Of a stretch of 37,062 bases of DNA, positions 30,480-37,062 are shown piece after piece. Source of the stretch: Reclinomonas americana ATCC 50394 (Eukaryota; Jakobida; Jakobea; Jakobida); contig PS015088.1 of the NCBI GenBank assembly GCA_048213135.1, positions 1 through 37,062 of the forward strand, given 5' to 3'. Position 1 is the stretch's first letter, and each line of letters starts with the position of its first letter. The notes beneath the pieces were generated by a model. It did no database searches, was not told the origin of the DNA, and was given only the letters and a program-made list of their open reading frames with translations. The position numbers and the translations under genes were made by a program.

Positions 30480-30860
30480 CTAACGTAAACGAAAACGGAA
30501 CGTACGTACGTACGTAACGAACGTAACGTACGTGTACGTACGTACGTACTACGTACGTACGTACGTACGTTACGGCCGGTACCGTCGTACGTCGTACCTC
30601 CGTACCGTACNNNNNNNNNNNNNNNNNNNNNNNNNNNNNNNNNNNNNNNNNNNNNNNNNNNNNNNNNNNNNNNNNNNNNNNNNNNNNNNNNNNNNNNNNN
30701 NNNNNNNNNNNNNNNNNNNNNNNNNNNNNGCGATGTGAGTCAAGAGTACGGACGGAGAGAGAGCGTGCTGTACGGCCGAACGGACGGAGTGTACGTACGA
30801 ACGACCACGAACGAACGAGACCGACCGACCGACCACCACCTACCTACGAACGACGACGAC

Positions 30861-30933
<73 letters not shown>

Positions 30934-31412
30934 ATGTCAAAAAAGGGCAATGCTGACAAACTGTGATGCATCATGCGATTGCGCGACTCTCGTGCTCTCC
31001 AACTGCCCTATGCTCCCTCTCTCTGAGTGTGTGTTTCTCTCTCTGTGTGTGTGAGTGTGTCTGAGAGAGAAGAGAGTGCGCGCGCGCGTGCAAGCCGGCT
31101 AAAAGATACAAGAGCGGGATATCGAACTCTCTCCGCACACGCCCGCTCTCTCTCATTCACACAGACACACACGCACACACGCACACACTCTTGCTCTCTC
31201 TTACTCTCTCTGTCTCTCACACTCTCACTTGCGCGTCTGAAGTCGCCAAGATATGGCGCGACATTTTCCACTCACACACAAACACACACACAAACTCTTT
31301 CTCTCCTCTCTCTCTCTTTGCGTTTGTGTGTGTGCGTTGTGCGTTTACCATCGACGCGTGGTGATGAGCCGCCAGAGGAGAACTGAGAGCGCGGTGACCG
31401 CGGAGATGCCAT
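26738..31412 (-). CDS. Unrecognised coiled-coil protein, five exons
   Basis: Exons (minus): 31349-31412, 30215-30301, 28353-28601, 28036-28265, 26738-27295. Phases agree; 395 aa. The N-terminus is Ser/Pro/Arg-rich (MASPRSPRSQFSSGGSSPR), followed by a short coiled coil (AAKDKFDKFASKLDSLERRL), a Ser/Pro linker, a Ser-rich stretch (SDTDETSSVLSDFSISS), and a long charged helical region (YGRQLKKEEKNALKQW, ERKQNLKNLDVQFAEHMRRF, FEQKRKHDEQEARRRREEL). The C-terminal 120 residues are Ser/Pro/Ala-rich with several SP sites, possible targets of proline-directed kinases. This looks like a cytoskeletal or scaffold protein; no family was recognised. Divergent from the MORN1-like gene with 115 bp between starts. 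Confidence 0.75.
27296..28035 (-). repeat. Intron 4 of coiled-coil gene with ~156 bp tandem repeats
   Basis: A unit containing GATCTA-YSC-GCTG-GTGCGACACA, then CCTG-ACGWKCTCTCCACA and ACGGWSGGAGAAG, recurs with GCGACAC at 27429, 27698 and 27854 and a partly preserved unit between the first two (27541-27610). There is a (GA)n tract at 27365-27402. Confidence 0.75.
28602..30214 (-). repeat. Intron 2 of coiled-coil gene: microsatellites, gap, MORN1-leader copy, ~130 bp repeats
   Basis: Contains (GA)n (28680-28735), (GGA)n, the gap 28864-28935, a copy of the MORN1 leader (28936-28980), (GA)n again, and a three-fold repeat marked by CGTGCGACGGTCATGATG at 29667, 29811 and 29923 (spacing 144 and 112 bp), each unit ending in CTCTC...CTCAGA and (GA)n. 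Confidence 0.8.
28864..28935. other. Assembly gap (72 N)
   Basis: Run of N within intron 2 of the coiled-coil gene. Confidence 0.99.
30412..30478 (+). repeat. (CA)n microsatellite
   Basis: About 30 uninterrupted CA units inside intron 1 of the coiled-coil gene, directly followed by the ACGT-rich block. Confidence 0.97.
30482..30610. repeat. (ACGT)n self-complementary block at gap edge
   Basis: Dense ACGTACGT / CGTAACG / GTACCGTCGTACG sequence. As ACGT is its own reverse complement, the tract can fold on itself throughout. It abuts the gap 30611-30729, and related GTACGTACGAACGACC sequence continues on the other side (about 30790-30860) into another (CA)n. Confidence 0.9.
30611..30729. other. 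Assembly gap (119 N)
   Basis: Run of N between two ACGT-rich flanks. Confidence 0.99.
30862..30930 (+). repeat. (CA)n microsatellite
   Basis: A second long uninterrupted CA tract in intron 1 of the coiled-coil gene, preceded by (CGA)n and (CCGA)n. Confidence 0.97.
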
Positions 31413-31527
31413 GTTGTGTGTGATTGTGATTGAAAATTCGATTGAGAGCCGGCGCGTTTCCACGGTCTGTGTGGGTGGATGGACGGAGTAGCCGTTTGTC
31501 TTGTGTGTTGTGTGAGAGAAAGGCGCG
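31413..31527. promoter_or_regulatory. 115-bp divergent promoter region, coiled-coil gene / MORN1-like gene
   Basis: Separates the ATG at 31412 (-) from the ATG at 31528 (+). It includes TGATTGAAAATTCGATTGAG and a segment GACGGAGTAGCCG ... TTGTGTGTTGTGTGAGAGAA (31480-31521) that recurs at 28936-28975. Confidence 0.5.
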
Positions 31528-34364
<2,837 letters not shown>

Positions 34365-34959
34365 ATGACGGCGAGTTTGTGGCACGAGGGAAAGGGTCGC
34401 GATGATGGAATTGTCAAGTGTCAAGGTTTGAGGAGATTGCTGCTTGGTGTAGCTATCCAGGCGAACAGGGATTCGCGATGGAGGAGCCAGGTGTCAATGA
34501 CAGAGAGGTCGCAAGCTGCGGGATACTCGCGGCTGTGTGCCGTCTACGCGTGGCTCTCAGTCAGTTGGACAACCAGGAGGTCTCGGACGCTCACAAAGCT
34601 CCACAGGTCTCGCGTTTCCTTGTTTGTCAAGAGCCGTGGTGCATTTCGACTTTCTCTCGCACTGTTCCTGGTGCTAAAAGATGCCATGCGTTTGGATTAG
34701 TTGTGGGTTCCGCTCCACCCTTGCAATGTGCACAGACTTTAACCGGGCGTCGCTGAAGAAGATGGGCATTGAGGGCGGCCAGCTGCGCCGAGTGGTGGAC
34801 AGATGCTGCGTGGAGATCCTGCGGGCGGACTATGCGATGTTCGCTTTCCGCTGTGCCGGTGGCAAACAGCAGCTGCACCGCAATCTGAGGGCAACTAGAA
34901 CCATAGCGTCGCTACTGCAGCACCCAGCTTCAACGAGTTCAGCGTCTACGTAGGCCGCT

Positions 34960-35150
34960 GACACTATTTGCGCCACGAAATCCTGTCGAGGCCAACACGC
35001 GTTTGATTGGCTTTGCCTCCTGAAAGGGAAGATGGCTGTTGGAGATGATTTATCTATGTGTTTGTATATTGTTGGTGTGCCAATGGTCATCGTCGGCAAG
35101 GGATTTGTGGGCGTTTGTCGCATAATTGGAATGTGGTGAATGAACTTGCA
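34960..35150 (+). repeat. Dispersed non-coding repeat, copy 3
   Basis: The most complete copy. It shares GCGTTTGATTGGCTTTG, CTCCTGAAAGGGAAGATG and ATATTGTTGGTGTG with 17018-17190 (reverse), and GTCGGCAAGGGATTTGTGGG and TTGGAATGTGGTGAATGAA with 1540-1605. Confidence 0.8.
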
Positions 35151-35211
35151 CGTTGCCTGGCTTTGTTGGTTTTCCCCATGTGTTCTGACACCAACAACTC
35201 TTGCTATCTCT

Positions 35212-35938
35212 NNNNNNNNNNNNNNNNNNNNNNNNNNNNNNNNNNNNNNNNNNNNNNNNNNNNNNNNNNNNNNNNNNNNNNNNNNNNNNNNNNNNNNNNN
35301 NNNNNNNNNNNNNNNNNNNNNNNNNNNNNNNNNNNNNNNNNNNNNNNNNNNNNNNNNNNNNNNNNNNNNNNNNNNNNNNNNNNNNNNNNNNNNNNNNNNN
35401 NNNNNNNNNNNNNNNNNNNNNNNNNNNNNNNNNNNNNNNNNNNNNNNNNNNNNNNNNNNNNNNNNNNNNNNNNNNNNNNNNNNNNNNNNNNNNNNNNNNN
35501 NNNNNNNNNNNNNNNNNNNNNNNNNNNNNNNNNNNNNNNNNNNNNNNNNNNNNNNNNNNNNNNNNNNNNNNNNNNNNNNNNNNNNNNNNNNNNNNNNNNN
35601 NNNNNNNNNNNNNNNNNNNNNNNNNNNNNNNNNNNNNNNNNNNNNNNNNNNNNNNNNNNNNNNNNNNNNNNNNNNNNNNNNNNNNNNNNNNNNNNNNNNN
35701 NNNNNNNNNNNNNNNNNNNNNNNNNNNNNNNNNNNNNNNNNNNNNNNNNNNNNNNNNNNNNNNNNNNNNNNNNNNNNNNNNNNNNNNNNNNNNNNNNNNN
35801 NNNNNNNNNNNNNNNNNNNNNNNNNNNNNNNNNNNNNNNNNNNNNNNNNNNNNNNNNNNNNNNNNNNNNNNNNNNNNNNNNNNNNNNNNNNNNNNNNNNN
35901 NNNNNNNNNNNNNNNNNNNNNNNNNNNNNNNNNNNNNN
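35212..35938. other. Assembly gap (727 N)
   Basis: Run of N upstream of Pelota. Confidence 0.99.
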
Positions 35939-36176
35939 GTTGTTGTCGTTGTGCTTTGTTTGTTTTAGCGCATGCATTGACTTGTCAAAGCCTTTCCCCT
36001 TTGTAAGTTTACCGCTCGACACTTTGCGCCTTGCATACATGGCCCATGACCCTTAGTTACTCAAGGGCCTTGCCACAGGAGAACGTCGCGCAAGGGTCTT
36101 TGTCCCACACCCACTTCGGTCCCATTGTGCGTGTTTCAAGTGATAGCTTGAGCGCGCGCACCAACTCCTTCTCACA

Positions 36177-36313
36177 ATGAAGATCCTTCGTAACGAGATC
36201 AATGAGCGAGACTGGCGCGGGCGAGTCAAGTTGTTGGTGGAGGAACCCGATGATTTGTGGCACATTTATCAATTGTTGTGTGTGGGTGATCGTGTGAGGT
36301 CGGATGCTGTCAG
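36177..36313 (+). CDS. PELO: Pelota (Dom34) N-terminal exon
   Basis: ATG at 36177; exon 1 encodes 45 residues and ends in phase 2 before donor GTGAGG. The text MKILRNEIN, GRVKLLVEEPDDLWHIYQLL and VGDRVRSDAVR matches the start of eukaryotic Pelota (K-x3-k-I, V-x-L-x-x-E-x-x-x-D-x-W-x-x-Y-N/Q-L, V-G-D-x-v-r-x-x-t/a-i/v-R). Pelota with Hbs1 rescues ribosomes stalled on mRNA in no-go decay. It is related to eRF1 but lacks the peptide-release GGQ motif. The remaining exons lie to the right of the window. Confidence 0.9.
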
Positions 36314-36703
36314 GTGAGGCGAAGGAGAAGGAAAAGAGGGAGAGGGGATGAGAAGAGGGAAGGGGGAAGGAGAAGGAAAAGAATGAATCAAATGCACTCT
36401 TATATCTCACTCTCTCTCTCACACACACTCACTCACACTCTTTCTCTCTCGCTTACTTACGTATGTGAGGTTGTCTGTGAATGCAGCTTGTCTGTGACCT
36501 TGAAGCAGTGTTGCATGTTGTCAAAGACTCCCTTCTGTCTCTCTCTCTCTCACTCATACACACACACGCTTTCTCTCTCTCTCTTGATCTCTTCGTGTGG
36601 CCGCGAGTGAGGTTGTTTGTGAATGCAGCTTGTGTGCAACCTTCAAAAGCAGTTGTGTCAATCAAGATCTCATCTTCCTCTTCATCTTCTTTCTATCTAT
36701 CTA

Positions 36704-36742
<39 letters not shown>

Positions 36743-37012
36743 CTGCCTCTTGCTTTCAAGGCATCCCTCGGTGTGGCCACAAGGGCTGTCTGTGAATGCA
36801 TCTCTTTGGCGACCTGTGTCAATGACTCCTCTTCTTCTCCTTCCTTCCGTCACTCTCTCGCATCTCTGTGAATGCGTGCGTAACCCTTTCCTCGCGTTGT
36901 TTTTGTTTCCTAACCCTCTCTCTTCACCGTCTTCCCGAGAGGCGGGCATGCTCTTGAGAACCTGTATGCAATCAAGATCTCATCTTCCTTTCTTTCTTTC
37001 ACTCTCTCCTCG

Positions 37013-37062
<50 letters not shown>
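36314..37062 (+). repeat. Pelota intron 1 (partial) with ~155 bp tandem repeats and CT microsatellites
   Basis: GTTGTCTGTGAATGCAGCTT-like unit heads recur at 36477, 36619 and 36792 (GTGAATGCA; spacing 142 and 173 bp). Each is followed by a CT microsatellite, and TCAATCAAGATCTCATCTTC recurs at 36658 and 36968. No second exon was recognised before the window ends. Confidence 0.75.

Larger units (their letters stand above)
34365..36176. other. Intergenic between MORN1-like and Pelota genes
   Basis: 34365-34960 is open in several frames (for example a plus-strand stretch with SLKKMGIEGGQLRRVV and a following helix), but no start, splice or family supports a gene. Then come dispersed repeat copy 3 (about 34960-35150), the gap 35212-35938 and 238 bp of unique leader/promoter sequence before Pelota. 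Confidence 0.5.

Noticed and set aside
34418-34953. Possible small gene(s) between the MORN1-like and Pelota genes
   Set aside because: Open frames on both strands, no ATG with a convincing product, no splice-supported join, no family match.

Overview
This is a draft scaffold from a nuclear genome of a unicellular eukaryote. Evidence: genes are split by GT-AG introns whose reading phases match across junctions; families are typically eukaryotic (MORN1-like, RNF126-like RING-H2 ligase, Pelota/Dom34, PH domain, METTL21-type methyltransferase, WD40 propellers); introns and spacers are full of GA/CT, CA and GACA microsatellites; and there are eight runs of N, mostly next to microsatellites. The MORN1-like gene hints at a flagellate or ciliated lineage, but I cannot place the organism. 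No rRNA, tRNA, CRISPR array or intact transposon was recognised.

Layout. 0-1.4 kb: 5' part of a lysine-methyltransferase-like gene (-). 2.5-6.9 kb, perhaps to 8.6 kb: a many-exon (-) gene that joins a PH domain to a zinc-type MDR alcohol dehydrogenase. 9.3-10.5 kb: a single-exon WD40 propeller gene (+). 11.3-14.3 kb: an unrecognised multi-exon gene (+). 14.5-16.8 kb: an RNF126/RNF115-like E3 ubiquitin ligase (-). 17.3-24.6 kb: five tandem, intronless, seven-bladed WD40 paralogs (-) sharing a C-terminal tail with the 9.3 kb gene. 24.6-26.0 kb: a small gene with an acidic tail (+), divergent from the last WD40 gene across 66 bp. 26.7-31.4 kb: a coiled-coil protein gene (-). 31.5-34.4 kb: a MORN1-like gene (+), divergent from it across 115 bp. 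36.2 kb to the edge: first exon of Pelota (+).

The strongest observations are: (1) the PH-MDR fusion, held together by one exon that carries both the end of the PH domain and the start of the dehydrogenase; (2) a recurrent unusual splice donor, GTTGCG, required by reading phase at about nine introns in four genes; (3) the WD40 tandem family with mosaic ends and a private C-terminal tail; (4) unrelated tandem repeats of about 110-200 bp inside six long introns; (5) a dispersed non-coding repeat in three intergenic regions; (6) a duplicated copy of the MORN1 leader inside the neighbouring gene's intron.

The genes look like a mixture of housekeeping functions (ubiquitin ligation, ribosome rescue, protein methylation, cytoskeletal scaffold) and lineage-specific families. 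No shared pathway is evident. All exon boundaries were read by eye from splice signals, phase arithmetic and family resemblance; no search or transcript data were used.
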